Below are positions 52,483-61,793 of a stretch of DNA of 64,000 bases, in pieces. This DNA comes from Vibrio fortis (GTDB taxonomy: Bacteria; Pseudomonadota; Gammaproteobacteria; Enterobacterales; Vibrionaceae): positions 161,967-225,966 of the forward strand of contig NZ_JFFR01000009.1 of the NCBI RefSeq assembly GCF_000695685.1, written 5' to 3'. Below the pieces are notes generated by a model, which did not search any database, was not told where the DNA came from, and saw nothing but the letters and a program-made list of their open reading frames with translations. Within the stretch, counting starts at the first letter, position 1. The number at the start of each line of letters is the position of its first letter. Position numbers and translations under genes: made by a program.

Positions 52483-54651
52483 CTACATAAACGGTAGCGG
52501 GAAAGCATCACTAGGTTCTGGTGCTGTGAATTCTTCAGCGTCAATGATCAGCGACCCATTTCGGCCTTGATCCTTGATGGAATATAAAGCTTCATCGGCT
52601 TTTTGGATGAGCTCAGAGTCAAGCAGCAAGCTCTTGGTACTGTGATCGAATACAGCTCCTCCGATGGATACGGTGATCCTGTCACTGCATGGTGAAGCGC
52701 TGTGCTCAATGTTTCTTTGATATAGGTCTGCCATGAAGCTGCGTACCTTCTTCTCAAGTTCTGGCTTCATCATGCATTCCGTTAAGATAAGAAACTCATC
52801 ACCTCCAAATCGGAATACTTTACAGTGCTCTTTAGTGAAGTGGATTCGAAGTAGGTTGGCGATCTCCTTTAATACGTCATCACCTTTTACGTGGCCATAG
52901 CTGTCGTTGTACTGCTTGTAGAAATCCACATCGCATAACAAAACAGAGATCTTGTTCGCTGCTTGTGGGCATTTTTGTAGCTTCTGAATCGATGAACCAA
53001 GCGAGACTCGGTTAAAGAGGCCTGTTAGAGGATCTAAGTTCGCCAAGCGATTAAGCTCTTTTTTCTGTGCCTCAAGTTGCTTCTTGTGCTGTTTATTCTG
53101 CAAGTCTACCGCGATGTAGGAGCCAAGATGCTTAATCAAAGACATATGGTAGTCCTGGTAAGCATGTGGCTGGTGGGTCTGTATCGTCAGCACTCCCAAC
53201 GTCTTATGATCGAGCGTTAAAGGGATCATGATAACAGAGGGGTAATCCTCTTGTGTTGTACCGACAAATGCATGGGCAGTTGGGTCGTTATTGACAAGCT
53301 TTTGTAGCACTTCAGGGGAAAAACTACCGTGTACGAAAGACAGGTTGTTCTTAATACAATAGGTGCTTAAAGTCGACTCATCACGACAATCGATAGTGAA
53401 CGGTGGTAGCAGGTTACCAAGGTCGATGAACTGTTCGTAATGGAGCTGCTCAGTCGCCTCGTCGTATAGGCCCAAAGCGAGACAATCGACAGACATCAGC
53501 TTTGAAAGGTCGTTGTACAGACGGAATACCATGTCGGTGAGGTCATTGTGTGAGCCAAGATACTCACCAAACGAAGAGATCAATTCCAAGTTCTTAGCCA
53601 GTGACTGTGCGTTCTCTAGCTGGGGGCGCTCAGAGTGGAGCTGATAAAGCTGAGAGATCGATTCGCTGTTACTTTCACCGTGCAGCTTGAGCGCCTTTGA
53701 CTGTAAATTGAAGGCTTGCTCTAGTCGTTCACTCTTCACCGCTGCGTCACGGTTAAATTTCGACTCTTGATGCAGGATAGAGGCAAACGCCTCCAACATC
53801 TTCGCGCTTCCGAATGCTTCAACGAGAGGCAGTGCTTTTTGGATATGAGTGTCGAGATGATCAATGTGCTGATTCTCGATCGCACAACGACAATATTCGA
53901 GAAGCGCATCTAATAAGTAGAAATCATCTGATAGTTGCTCTGCACATTGAATTGCTTTACAGAAGTGCTTAAGCGCTTGTTGTGGCTCTCCCAGAAGCTC
54001 TAGGTGGGCTCCGAAGGCGTTGTGATAAAAGAATTCACCGAGTGGACTTGCGTGTCGCGATAGCGTTTCGCTGTACTGCTCAAACTGTTTGATAGCCACA
54101 TCAAATCGGCCCAGTTTGCTGTTGGTGAACGCAAGGTTGGTTAATACCGGCGAGATCACCATCTGTTCTGGGGTTTGTGCGCTCGTTTCCCAAGCTAATT
54201 CACAGTAGTAGTGCGCTTTATGAAAATCCTCTGCTTCGAGAAAGATATAGCCTAAGTTCGCGTAGATTCGCGCAAGCAAGTAGGGGCTATCAATGTGTTT
54301 GCACTCTGAAGCCTTAGTCAGTTCAACAATGGCTTCGGTGAAATTTCCCGAACGAATCATGGCGATACCCAAACCATATTCGATGTAATATTTCAGGATC
54401 AAAGACGGAGAAGCATCGGCTTTATTCAGAGCTTGACTAAGATAGACAAGTGATTGTTTAACCTTGCCTTTTCTCAATACACAAAAACCGTCTACAAACA
54501 GTTTTATAGAGCTTGGGATGGTTTTGTTTTGTCGAACTGCTTCGGCATCCATCGCTTTTTTGACTTGGCCGATAGCCCCTGCGCCTTGAGAAGCAATGAC
54601 TTCTTTTAGTTGCAGGTCTAGGTAATGAGTAAAGCTATCGGTATAGTTCAT
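52483..54651 (-). CDS. TPR-GAF-GGDEF diguanylate cyclase
   Basis: Cytoplasmic signalling protein of 722 residues that probably makes cyclic di-GMP. Residues ~1-340 are TPR-like helical repeats (ARIYANLGYIFLEAEDFHKAHYY and similar), ~355-530 a GAF-like sensor (MIPLTLDHKTLGVLTIQTHQ), and ~550-700 the cyclase with intact RFGGDEF (GGDEF at 616-620) and NLDPLTGLFNR at its start. No RxxD inhibitory site precedes the motif, so product inhibition may be absent. No membrane span. It is a single gene; the upstream TPR array suggests control by a protein partner. Confidence 0.88.
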   Translation of the reverse strand: MNYTDSFTHYLDLQLKEVIASQGAGAIGQVKKAMDAEAVRQNKTIPSSIKLFVDGFCVLRKGKVKQSLVYLSQALNKADASPSLILKYYIEYGLGIAMIRSGNFTEAIVELTKASECKHIDSPYLLARIYANLGYIFLEAEDFHKAHYYCELAWETSAQTPEQMVISPVLTNLAFTNSKLGRFDVAIKQFEQYSETLSRHASPLGEFFYHNAFGAHLELLGEPQQALKHFCKAIQCAEQLSDDFYLLDALLEYCRCAIENQHIDHLDTHIQKALPLVEAFGSAKMLEAFASILHQESKFNRDAAVKSERLEQAFNLQSKALKLHGESNSESISQLYQLHSERPQLENAQSLAKNLELISSFGEYLGSHNDLTDMVFRLYNDLSKLMSVDCLALGLYDEATEQLHYEQFIDLGNLLPPFTIDCRDESTLSTYCIKNNLSFVHGSFSPEVLQKLVNNDPTAHAFVGTTQEDYPSVIMIPLTLDHKTLGVLTIQTHQPHAYQDYHMSLIKHLGSYIAVDLQNKQHKKQLEAQKKELNRLANLDPLTGLFNRVSLGSSIQKLQKCPQAANKISVLLCDVDFYKQYNDSYGHVKGDDVLKEIANLLRIHFTKEHCKVFRFGGDEFLILTECMMKPELEKKVRSFMADLYQRNIEHSASPCSDRITVSIGGAVFDHSTKSLLLDSELIQKADEALYSIKDQGRNGSLIIDAEEFTAPEPSDAFPLPFM

Positions 54652-54807
54652 TAAAGTAATAGTGATGGAATAAATATGATTATATTGTACGAAGTGTTGT
54701 TTATTTTAGGAAGTCTTATTTTGTTTTTTCTATCATTTAGCCGAGTTTCTGGTTTATGCTCGCCATTTAGGAAATGGCTTAAGTTGGCTTTGTAAAAAGG
54801 TAATCAA

Positions 54808-55749
54808 GTGTTAAAGACCCATCGTTACAGTTGTTATGGCGTGATGGCCATTCTATTGTGGAGCTGTTTAATCGCGCTCTCACGCAGTGTATCTGAACAG
54901 TTAGGACCGATTGGAGGGGCTGCCAGCCTTTATACGGTGAGCTCGATCCTGTTGGTCTTTACCATGGGGTTACCGAAAGTTTCGCGCTTCTCTAAATCGT
55001 ATTTGCTGATTGGAGGCTCGCTTTTCGTCTGCTACGAGATATTTTTGGCGCTTGCTCTAGGTATGGCGAACAGCCGTCACCAAGCCATCGAAATGGCCGT
55101 CATTAACTACTTATGGCCTGCGTTAACGGTACTGTTTGCCGTTTTACTCAGTAAGAAGAAAACCAACTTATTGGTATATCCAAGTATCGTCCTTGCTTTC
55201 TTTGGTGTTGCTTGGAGTATCAGTGGCGACCAAGGCCTATCGGTACAACAGATTGCAGCCAACGTTGCGACGAATCCGCTGACGTATTCCATGGCGTTCT
55301 TTGGCGCGATAATCTGGGCGGTGTATTGCAACTACACGCAGCGCGTGGCGAAAGGTCAGAATGCGATCGTACTGTTCTTTATCGCAACGGCTGTAACGCT
55401 ATGGATTAAATATGCGTTGAGTGACGAACCAGCAATGGTGATGACAACGAGCGCTGCTATCGATCTTGTTTTGGCGGGCGCGGCAATGGGAGCGGGTTAT
55501 GCGTTGTGGAACACGGCGATTCTCGGCGGCAACATGGTGTTTCTCGCAACCATGTCTTACTTTACGCCAATCTTCGCGACGTTATTCTCTTCAATGCTGC
55601 TTGGCCTGTCACTCACGTTCACTTTCTTGCAAGGCGTGTGCATGGTAACCATTGGTTCATTGGCGTGCTGGTGGGTAACAAGAGAAAAGCCGACACGGAA
55701 AGCGTCGGCTAAATCAGAGAATAGTGATATCGAACAAGCGAAGACCTAG
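54808..55749 (+). CDS. yddG: DMT-family aromatic amino acid exporter YddG
   Basis: Inner-membrane exporter with ten predicted helices, 313 residues (E. coli YddG is 293). The YddG pattern is visible in CYGVMAILLWSCLIALSRSVSE, QAIEMAVINYLWPALTVLFA and GYALWNTAILGGNMVFLATMSY; the family exports phenylalanine, tyrosine, tryptophan and drugs such as paraquat. A GTG start follows AAAGG. It is convergent with the CDF gene, with 19 bases between stops. Confidence 0.87.
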   Translation: MLKTHRYSCYGVMAILLWSCLIALSRSVSEQLGPIGGAASLYTVSSILLVFTMGLPKVSRFSKSYLLIGGSLFVCYEIFLALALGMANSRHQAIEMAVINYLWPALTVLFAVLLSKKKTNLLVYPSIVLAFFGVAWSISGDQGLSVQQIAANVATNPLTYSMAFFGAIIWAVYCNYTQRVAKGQNAIVLFFIATAVTLWIKYALSDEPAMVMTTSAAIDLVLAGAAMGAGYALWNTAILGGNMVFLATMSYFTPIFATLFSSMLLGLSLTFTFLQGVCMVTIGSLACWWVTREKPTRKASAKSENSDIEQAKT

Positions 55750-55768
55750 TTGTGATTTGCTTCTTGTT

Positions 55769-56665
55769 CTAACTAGCAATGCTCAAGTTGAGTTTCAGCT
55801 CATAAGGCATTTTTGATAGGCGTCGCTTCAGTAAGCGGCGCGTCTTTTCAATATCATTGACCGCAATGGTTTCTTGGTTATTGGTGTGGATATCAACGTT
55901 GATACGTAGCTCTTGACCTACCTTAGTTACGCCTTTCAGCTCTAGGTCTTGCTCCGCTTCCTTATCAACAGCGATGACGTTCTCGTCAACCTTTTCACAA
56001 ATCTCTTTGTTTGCCGACATCATCAGCAGTTCACGCATTGCTTGCTTAAGCATATCGAATGGCACTTTGATGAAGTAGAACGACATCAGAACCATCATCA
56101 TCGGGTCAGCGTACACGGCAAACTCAGCATACGGTGACAAGGTGATTAACCACGCTGCAACGAAACCTGCAGTAACGGCCACACTCAATAACGTATCCAT
56201 CTGCCACTGTTTGGATTCTGCTTCAATCAAACCTGAAGAGAATGACTTACTTTTATTGGCGATATACCACCATGCGTAACCACAACCCAGTACGTTCAAC
56301 GCACCAAAGATGGTCGCAATTGAAGCGTCGACTTCGCGACCGCCAGTCATTAACGCGCCAACGGCAGAGTATAGTGAATAACCGACGACGATAAGAATTA
56401 CTGCGGCTTTAAAAGCGATAACGATAGGTTCAATAATCGCACGACCAAAAGGGAAGTTAGAGTCTGATGGGCGATTAATGTACTTCGACGCTGCTAGTGA
56501 CAATAAAGTTAACAGTAAACTGATCAGCGAATAAACACCGTCGAATACGATGACGAGGGAACCAACAATTAAGCCTAGTGCCAAGCCTCCCAATGCAAAG
56601 CCAGATGCAAGAAGGGCTGAGAACATTAATACTCGATTTTCGTTTTGGTTTGTCCTGTCACACAT
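55769..56665 (-). CDS. Cation diffusion facilitator family protein with altered metal site
   Basis: Membrane protein of 298 residues with six predicted helices and a C-terminal cytoplasmic domain, the CDF layout. Family patterns are VFDGVYSLISLLLTLLSL in helix 2 and EAESKQWQMDTLLSVAVT in helix 5. Compared with YiiP, the second Asp of helix 2 is Ser and the His of helix 5 is Gln, so only two of four canonical site A ligands remain. The substrate is therefore uncertain. GGAAA precedes the ATG. It is convergent with yddG. Confidence 0.84.
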   Translation of the reverse strand: MCDRTNQNENRVLMFSALLASGFALGGLALGLIVGSLVIVFDGVYSLISLLLTLLSLAASKYINRPSDSNFPFGRAIIEPIVIAFKAAVILIVVGYSLYSAVGALMTGGREVDASIATIFGALNVLGCGYAWWYIANKSKSFSSGLIEAESKQWQMDTLLSVAVTAGFVAAWLITLSPYAEFAVYADPMMMVLMSFYFIKVPFDMLKQAMRELLMMSANKEICEKVDENVIAVDKEAEQDLELKGVTKVGQELRINVDIHTNNQETIAVNDIEKTRRLLKRRLSKMPYELKLNLSIAS

Positions 56666-57027
56666 AATGATTTCCTAGTGTCTTCGATATCTTCATTGTT
56701 CTAATACTGAGCGAGTTTTACAAACTCAATCTGCCTTCACGCAAAGTTGAAAATGTAGTATTTATTAATTATCAAATTAAATCATAAGGTTAGGTTTAAT
56801 TATGTCTGTCATAATTTTTGACGCTGACTGATTTCGATAAGAATAATTTGAGGATTACTGAAGGGGTGTGCGCCTTAAATAACAAACGCAATCAATAGCT
56901 ATTGCACCGACATTGATGGTGTTGATGAACACTAACTGTACTAACTGTACTAACTGTGATTAATGCTCATCGAAGTCGAGAAGAGATCAGATGAAGTGTA
57001 TGACGGAGGGCGAGATATAGCCTGACA
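56666..57027. other. Gap between CDF and LysR genes
   Basis: 362 bases without a gene. Near its right end is a tandem repeat, listed separately. Nothing else was seen. Confidence 0.6.
56931..56957 (+). repeat. Three tandem copies of ACTAACTGT
   Basis: A 9-base unit is repeated exactly three times. It lies in noncoding DNA about 70 bases beyond the stop of the LysR gene. Such repeats often vary in number between strains. Confidence 0.85.
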
Positions 57028-57906
57028 TTAAAAATCAAACAGATAGTCGCTGATCTTGTCCGCTAACCAGTTCATCCCTGGGTGCTCTGCCATACCTGCC
57101 GCAGTAAACATACAGTAATCTTCTTGAGTTAAACCGTAAGTGTGTTTAATCACAGATAGTTTTTGTTCGCGGAGTAGATGACGAATCAACGGCTCAGGCA
57201 TTACGCCCCACGCGTCTTCACGCATGATGGTGTCGAGCATGTAATCGAAGCTTGAAAACCCTATGTAGCGGCGCGAGAACGGGTCAAGTACAGGGTTGTC
57301 TTTCTCGTTGAGGTAAACCATGGTCGCTTGCATTGAGTTACGTAGTACTTCGTCAGACACTCGGCGCATTTGGCTCAGTGCGTGTCCTTTTTGGCAAACC
57401 GACATCATTCGAATCTTACCCAGCGGGTTGTAGAGGATCCTCGGGTCATCGACACGTTCGTAATCGACACCAAAAGCAAAGTCGACCTGTTGGGTTTCAA
57501 CAAGGTTGGCCAAGTCACCACTCGAAGCCAGAACAATATTGAAAGAGGTGGAGGGGTAGCGGTTATTCAGTTTATGCGATAGATCTTGCCACATTTCATC
57601 GGGAAGAGAATCGTCGCGTGCTATCCAAATCTCGGCGTTAAACTCACCTGAGACATGCAAACAAGTCTGCTTTATGCGAGCGGCCGTGACTAACATGCCT
57701 TCACAATCCTTGTAGATAGCTTTTCCCGCTTCAGACAATTCAACGTGGTTGCCACTGCGAATGAACAGTTCAACATCCAGCTCTTTCTCCAGTGCTTTGA
57801 TCGACATGCTGAGCTTAGTACGGTTGCATTCGAGCTGACGTGCAGCCTCTGACACTGAGCCGAGGTCTGCCACGGAACAAAACGCTTGGATTTGAGACAA
57901 GTTCAT
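57028..57906 (-). CDS. LysR-family regulator
   Basis: LysR regulator of 292 residues with helix-turn-helix SVSEAARQLECNRTKLSMSIKALE near residues 17-40, less typical than usual (CNRTKLSMS in place of VSQPAVSRQ). GGAAA precedes the ATG. It is divergent from the methyltransferase gene with a 162-base gap. The target is unknown. Confidence 0.86.
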   Translation of the reverse strand: MNLSQIQAFCSVADLGSVSEAARQLECNRTKLSMSIKALEKELDVELFIRSGNHVELSEAGKAIYKDCEGMLVTAARIKQTCLHVSGEFNAEIWIARDDSLPDEMWQDLSHKLNNRYPSTSFNIVLASSGDLANLVETQQVDFAFGVDYERVDDPRILYNPLGKIRMMSVCQKGHALSQMRRVSDEVLRNSMQATMVYLNEKDNPVLDPFSRRYIGFSSFDYMLDTIMREDAWGVMPEPLIRHLLREQKLSVIKHTYGLTQEDYCMFTAAGMAEHPGMNWLADKISDYLFDF

Positions 57907-58068
57907 AGATTTTCCGGAATGAGCGAGAATCGTAAGGTTTATATGTGAATATTGTGCTGATTCTCTTAGAAATAGTCCATCATTGCATGATAACTCTATG
58001 ACGAACGGGTCAATTTAGTTTAATCTGAGAGGGTTCCGAACGTACAAGAAGTAAAGATGGAGGCCATG

Positions 58069-58677
58069 ATGGCGAAACAATGGGACGAGTACGCAAAAGA
58101 CTGGGATAAAGAACCTGCAACGGCTGAATTCGCAAAAGCCGTATTTGACCAGTTGAGCCAGCTCGTTGATCTAGACGGAACCCGTGTCCTTGATTTTGGT
58201 TGTGGCACAGGTCTGCTTAGCCAAAAAGTGTCCCCTTTTGCAAAAGAGATTATTGCTTTAGATTTCTCTGAAGCCATGATTGAAGAACTCGACAAAAAAG
58301 AGCTACCTAACGTAGAGCCCGTTGTTGATATTCTTTCTCGTGGTTTAGCAGCTCAACACCCTGCATTTCGAAAGCAATTTGATGTCGTAGTCGCTTCGTC
58401 TGTGTGTGGCTTTATCCCGAATCTGCAAGATACGGTGAGTTTGATTTACACACTTCTAGAAGAAGATGGACTGTTTGTTCACTGGGATTGGTGTGTAGAG
58501 AGCGATGACGAAGCGTCTGGTTTAACACTGAGTCGCTCAGAGAACGTGTTAATGGCGGCAGGCTTCTCAAACGTAGAAGTGTCCGTACCATTCTCGATTG
58601 ATACCCCTCAGGGTGAGTTAAAAGTGCTAATGGGTGTAGGTCGTAAGCAGTCTACCATCCGTACTAAATCACGCTAA
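58069..58677 (+). CDS. SAM-dependent methyltransferase
   Basis: Class I methyltransferase of 202 residues. The SAM-binding motif I is VLDFGCGTGLLS near residue 40, with an acidic residue at the end of strand 2 (IIALDFSEAMIEEL), and a FDVVVASSVCGF motif further on. The substrate is unknown. The ATG at 58069 is chosen because GGAGG lies 5 bases upstream; ATGs at 58057 and 58066 overlap that site. It is a single gene with a terminator. Confidence 0.85.
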   Translation: MAKQWDEYAKDWDKEPATAEFAKAVFDQLSQLVDLDGTRVLDFGCGTGLLSQKVSPFAKEIIALDFSEAMIEELDKKELPNVEPVVDILSRGLAAQHPAFRKQFDVVVASSVCGFIPNLQDTVSLIYTLLEEDGLFVHWDWCVESDDEASGLTLSRSENVLMAAGFSNVEVSVPFSIDTPQGELKVLMGVGRKQSTIRTKSR

Positions 58678-58702
58678 CGTATTGATACTAAATAGATAGA
58701 AT

Positions 58703-58735
58703 AAACCCATGCTGTTTTGCAGTGTGGGTTTTCTT
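58703..58735 (+). terminator. Terminator after the methyltransferase gene
   Basis: AAACCCA-GCTG and CAG-TGTGGGTTT with mismatches in the middle, followed by TCTTTT. Confidence 0.7.
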
Positions 58736-58759
58736 TTGGTCGTTATTTTAGTGATCATG

Positions 58760-58807
58760 ATTTCCATAATGGAAATGTTTAATTGATTAAATTTCAATAG
58801 TGGAAAA
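58760..58807 (+). promoter_or_regulatory. Duplicated palindromic operator before yjjI
   Basis: ATTTCCATAATGGAAAT (58760-58776) is a perfect palindrome. An imperfect copy, ATTTCAATAGTGGAAAA (58791-58807), begins 31 bases later, about three helix turns, so two dimers could bind the same face. It ends about 48 bases before yjjI. The nearby TTGATTAAATTTCAA resembles an FNR site but has the wrong spacing. The regulator is unknown. Confidence 0.6.
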
Positions 58808-58855
58808 GTGATTACTCTTTTAAAATAAGACCATATAAATATAAAGGGTTTTATC

Positions 58856-60415
58856 ATGAGCCACCAAACAACGTCATCACCAATGCCTGAACTTCAGCAA
58901 CGTTTCCACAATATTATTTCGGATGCCAACCTTTCACCTAAGCAGAAGTCGAGCTATTTAGCGCTAGAAGCGGAAGCAAGCCTACCGTATATGCCAATCA
59001 GCCAAGAAGCTGAACAAGCACTCAAAGACGGGGTGCTGTGTGACATGTTTGAAGGCCATGCGCCGTTTAAGCCGCGCTACGTCTTGCCAGACTATTCTAA
59101 GTACTTACATCAAGGCTCAGAGTATTTAGAACTCAGCGCGGCGACCAATTTGGATGAAGCGCTCAACATGTTGACGATCATCTATCACCATGTGCCATCC
59201 GTGACCTCTATTCCTGTATACCTTGGTCAACTGGACGATGTGTTAATGCCATTCGTTGGCGAACTAACAGACGAGCAAATCTATCAAAAACTAAAACTGT
59301 TCTGGATTATGCTGGACCGCACGCTCCCAGATGCGTTCATGCATGTGAATATCGGCCCTGCAGATAACATCATCTGTCGCACTATTTTACGAGTAGACGC
59401 TGAGCTTAAGCAGATCGCGCCTAACTTAACCTTTATGTACGACCCTGCAGTGACACCTGACGATCTTTTGCGTCAAGCGGCGAGCAACATCTGTGAATGC
59501 AGTAAACCTCATATCGCAAACTACCCAGCACACGCGAGTGCTTACGGTGATAAGCGCTTTGGAATCGTGAGTTGCTATAACTCTCTGCCGCTTGCTGGTG
59601 GTTCAAATACCTTGGTCCGTATGAACTTAAAAGAGGTCGCGCTAAAGTCTAAAGACAGCGCTGACTTTCTACAGAAAGTGCTGCCGACATACGCCAACAT
59701 CATAGTTGAGCTGATGGATGCTCGTAGTCGTTTCCTTCATGAAGAGTCGAATTTCTTTGAAGGCTTCTTGACGAAAGAGGGCTTGATTGAAGAAGCGCGA
59801 TTCGCACCTATGTTTGGTATCTACGGCATGGCGGAAGCCGTCAATATCCTGATGGTGAAAGAGGGGGTTGAAGCTAAGTACGGACACGATGAAGCAGCCA
59901 ACACACTCGGTCACACCATCTCTGAAAAACTTGCAGAGATCGTTGAATCCTCACCAGTTCAATATGGATTAAATGGTAAAGCACTGCTGCACGCACAAGG
60001 CGGTATTAGTCTTGATAAAGATGTAACCCCTGGTGTTCGTATTCCTTACGGAACTGAGCCGGATCCGGTCTCTTACGTGCGAGCAACCGCAGGTCATCAT
60101 AAGTTTTACACGTCGGGCATCAGTGACATCTTAACGATTGATGAGACCGTTAAATCCAACCCTGAGGCGATGTTCAACCTATGTAAAGGTGCGATTCAAG
60201 CCGGTTATCGTGAGTTTACTGCAAACGTCGCGTCTAACGATTTGGTGCGCGTGACGGGATACATGATTAAGCTCTCTGATATCGCAAAATATGACGATGA
60301 AGGTTCTCGTACCAATACCACTTTCTTGGGCGCAGAGGCGGCAAAAAATACCGGCATTTTGGAGCGTAAACCACGTGTGGCGAGCTTAGAAATGTCACCT
60401 ACCTACGAACAATAA
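58856..60415 (+). CDS. yjjI: Glycyl-radical enzyme YjjI
   Basis: Anaerobic glycyl-radical enzyme of the YjjI (DUF3029) family; its substrate is not known. At 519 residues it matches E. coli YjjI (516). The radical glycine is in RVTGYM near residue 468. The cysteine-bearing segments NICECSKPH and GIVSCYNSLPLAGG are candidates for the thiyl cysteine. The gene is followed after 22 bases by its activase yjjW. A duplicated palindrome upstream marks a regulator site. Confidence 0.92.
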   Translation: MSHQTTSSPMPELQQRFHNIISDANLSPKQKSSYLALEAEASLPYMPISQEAEQALKDGVLCDMFEGHAPFKPRYVLPDYSKYLHQGSEYLELSAATNLDEALNMLTIIYHHVPSVTSIPVYLGQLDDVLMPFVGELTDEQIYQKLKLFWIMLDRTLPDAFMHVNIGPADNIICRTILRVDAELKQIAPNLTFMYDPAVTPDDLLRQAASNICECSKPHIANYPAHASAYGDKRFGIVSCYNSLPLAGGSNTLVRMNLKEVALKSKDSADFLQKVLPTYANIIVELMDARSRFLHEESNFFEGFLTKEGLIEEARFAPMFGIYGMAEAVNILMVKEGVEAKYGHDEAANTLGHTISEKLAEIVESSPVQYGLNGKALLHAQGGISLDKDVTPGVRIPYGTEPDPVSYVRATAGHHKFYTSGISDILTIDETVKSNPEAMFNLCKGAIQAGYREFTANVASNDLVRVTGYMIKLSDIAKYDDEGSRTNTTFLGAEAAKNTGILERKPRVASLEMSPTYEQ

Positions 60416-60437
60416 ATTTTCTGATCTAACGACTCAC

Positions 60438-61334
60438 ATGGCTAGGGTTACTAAAAATATAAAGGCAGAAAAACAAGCGAAGGTCAGCCGTGTGCTGACC
60501 TTTTCTTGTGTTGACGGGCCGGGAAATCGCTTGGTGTTGTTTCTACAAGGGTGCAACTTTGATTGCATCACTTGTCATAACCCTCACACCATCAATCACT
60601 GCAACCATTGTGGTGATTGTGTTCCTGAATGCCCAAGTGAAGCGCTAACTCAAAATAGTGAATCTGGTACAGTTACTTGGTATCCAGAAAAATGTACACA
60701 TTGTGATAAGTGCATTGATGTGTGCAGTCATAAGTCGAGTCCGAAAATATCATTGATGACCGTTTCTGATGTTCTTGAAATCGCGAGAGAAAATCAGTTC
60801 TTCTTAAGCGGAGTTACCATCTCAGGCGGTGAAGCTACAATGCAGCTGCCGTTTATTATCGAACTCTTTAAAGCAATCAAAACCGATCCTCAGCTCTCTC
60901 ATTTAACCTGTTTTATTGATAGTAATGGCTCACTTTCATCGGAAGGCTGGAGTAGGGTTCTACCGTACCTTGATGGCGCAATGATCGACCTAAAATCATG
61001 GCAAAATGAAACTCATCAATGGTTAGTTGGACGCGAGAATCACCGCGTACTCTCTTCAATCAACTTCTTAGCGGAACATCAAAAGCTACATGAAGTTCGT
61101 TTATTGCATATCCCCGGAAAAAGCGACTTAGATACAGAAGTCGAACAGGTAGGGCGTTACCTTAGTTCGTTGCCAGAAACCGTAGCGATTCGTCTCAATG
61201 CGTTTCAGCATCATGGTGTGATAGGGGAAGCCTTAAACTGGTCAAAATGCACTAAGCAACAAATGAATGAGTTTCATGACCAGTTATTCGCTTACGTCCA
61301 GCGACCAATGCTGACACCTCAAGTCTATACCTAA
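60438..61334 (+). CDS. yjjW: YjjW radical-SAM activase
   Basis: Radical-SAM enzyme that puts the glycyl radical on YjjI. The SAM cluster motif is CNFDCITC, preceded by CVDGPGNR. Two ferredoxin-like clusters are inserted behind it (CNHCGDCVPECP and CTHCDKCIDVC), the mark of glycyl-radical activases with extra clusters. At 298 residues it is close to E. coli YjjW (287). It ends the operon; no clear terminator is visible behind it. Confidence 0.93.
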   Translation: MARVTKNIKAEKQAKVSRVLTFSCVDGPGNRLVLFLQGCNFDCITCHNPHTINHCNHCGDCVPECPSEALTQNSESGTVTWYPEKCTHCDKCIDVCSHKSSPKISLMTVSDVLEIARENQFFLSGVTISGGEATMQLPFIIELFKAIKTDPQLSHLTCFIDSNGSLSSEGWSRVLPYLDGAMIDLKSWQNETHQWLVGRENHRVLSSINFLAEHQKLHEVRLLHIPGKSDLDTEVEQVGRYLSSLPETVAIRLNAFQHHGVIGEALNWSKCTKQQMNEFHDQLFAYVQRPMLTPQVYT

Positions 61335-61778
61335 AATCACTTTTGCCCCTACAAAGCCTAATACCAAGTTCATGGCTGATTTGCTTATCATCTTTACTCT
61401 CTTTTCTGTATATCTAAACAGTTTATTAAGCTTGAAGGTTGTTTGACTATTGAAAGTGGCATGTTTTATTGAATTTTTACTCTCACTTTGTCGATGGCGA
61501 GTTTTGTAAGTTGTGGTTTCTTAATGGTTTTATGACTTTCATACCTTGGATAACACGCATTATTAAAAAGTGATAACACGCAGACGCGTTTTTATGTGAG
61601 GGTAGAGTACAAAACTCGATGTATTTTCTTTAATTTTTAGTGGCTTATGATAAATTGTTCGAAAGTCGGGTAGGTAGAAAAGCGAGACTGCCTATTATTA
61701 AGAATGTTAGCTTTCTTTAGTGTGCAACTCATTTAGTACGTGATAACATTCATTCAAATTAAAACATAAAGATAAAAG
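61335..61778. other. Gap between yjjW and the gene cassette
   Basis: About 440 AT-rich bases without a recognisable gene. An 11-base direct repeat GATAACACGCA occurs at 61549-61559 and 61572-61582. No integrase gene, attC or identifiable attI is present. Confidence 0.55.
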
Positions 61779-61785
61779 GTTAGGT
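61779..61785 (+). other. Candidate cassette left junction (GTTRRRY core)
   Basis: GTTAGGT fits the integron crossover core GTTRRRY and lies 8 bases before the first cassette gene, the spacing usual for cassette 5' ends. Without a flanking attI or attC it may be a recombination scar at a secondary site. Confidence 0.45.
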
Positions 61786-61793
61786 GGTTTTTT

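Noticed and set aside
58783..58797. FNR site TTGATTAAATTTCAA before yjjI
   Set aside because: Spacer is one base too long and one half-site imperfect, although anaerobic control would make sense.
61549..61582. Direct repeats GATAACACGCA as integrase-binding repeats of an attI
   Set aside because: No integrase gene nearby and no further match to an attI; kept only as a note in the gap entry.
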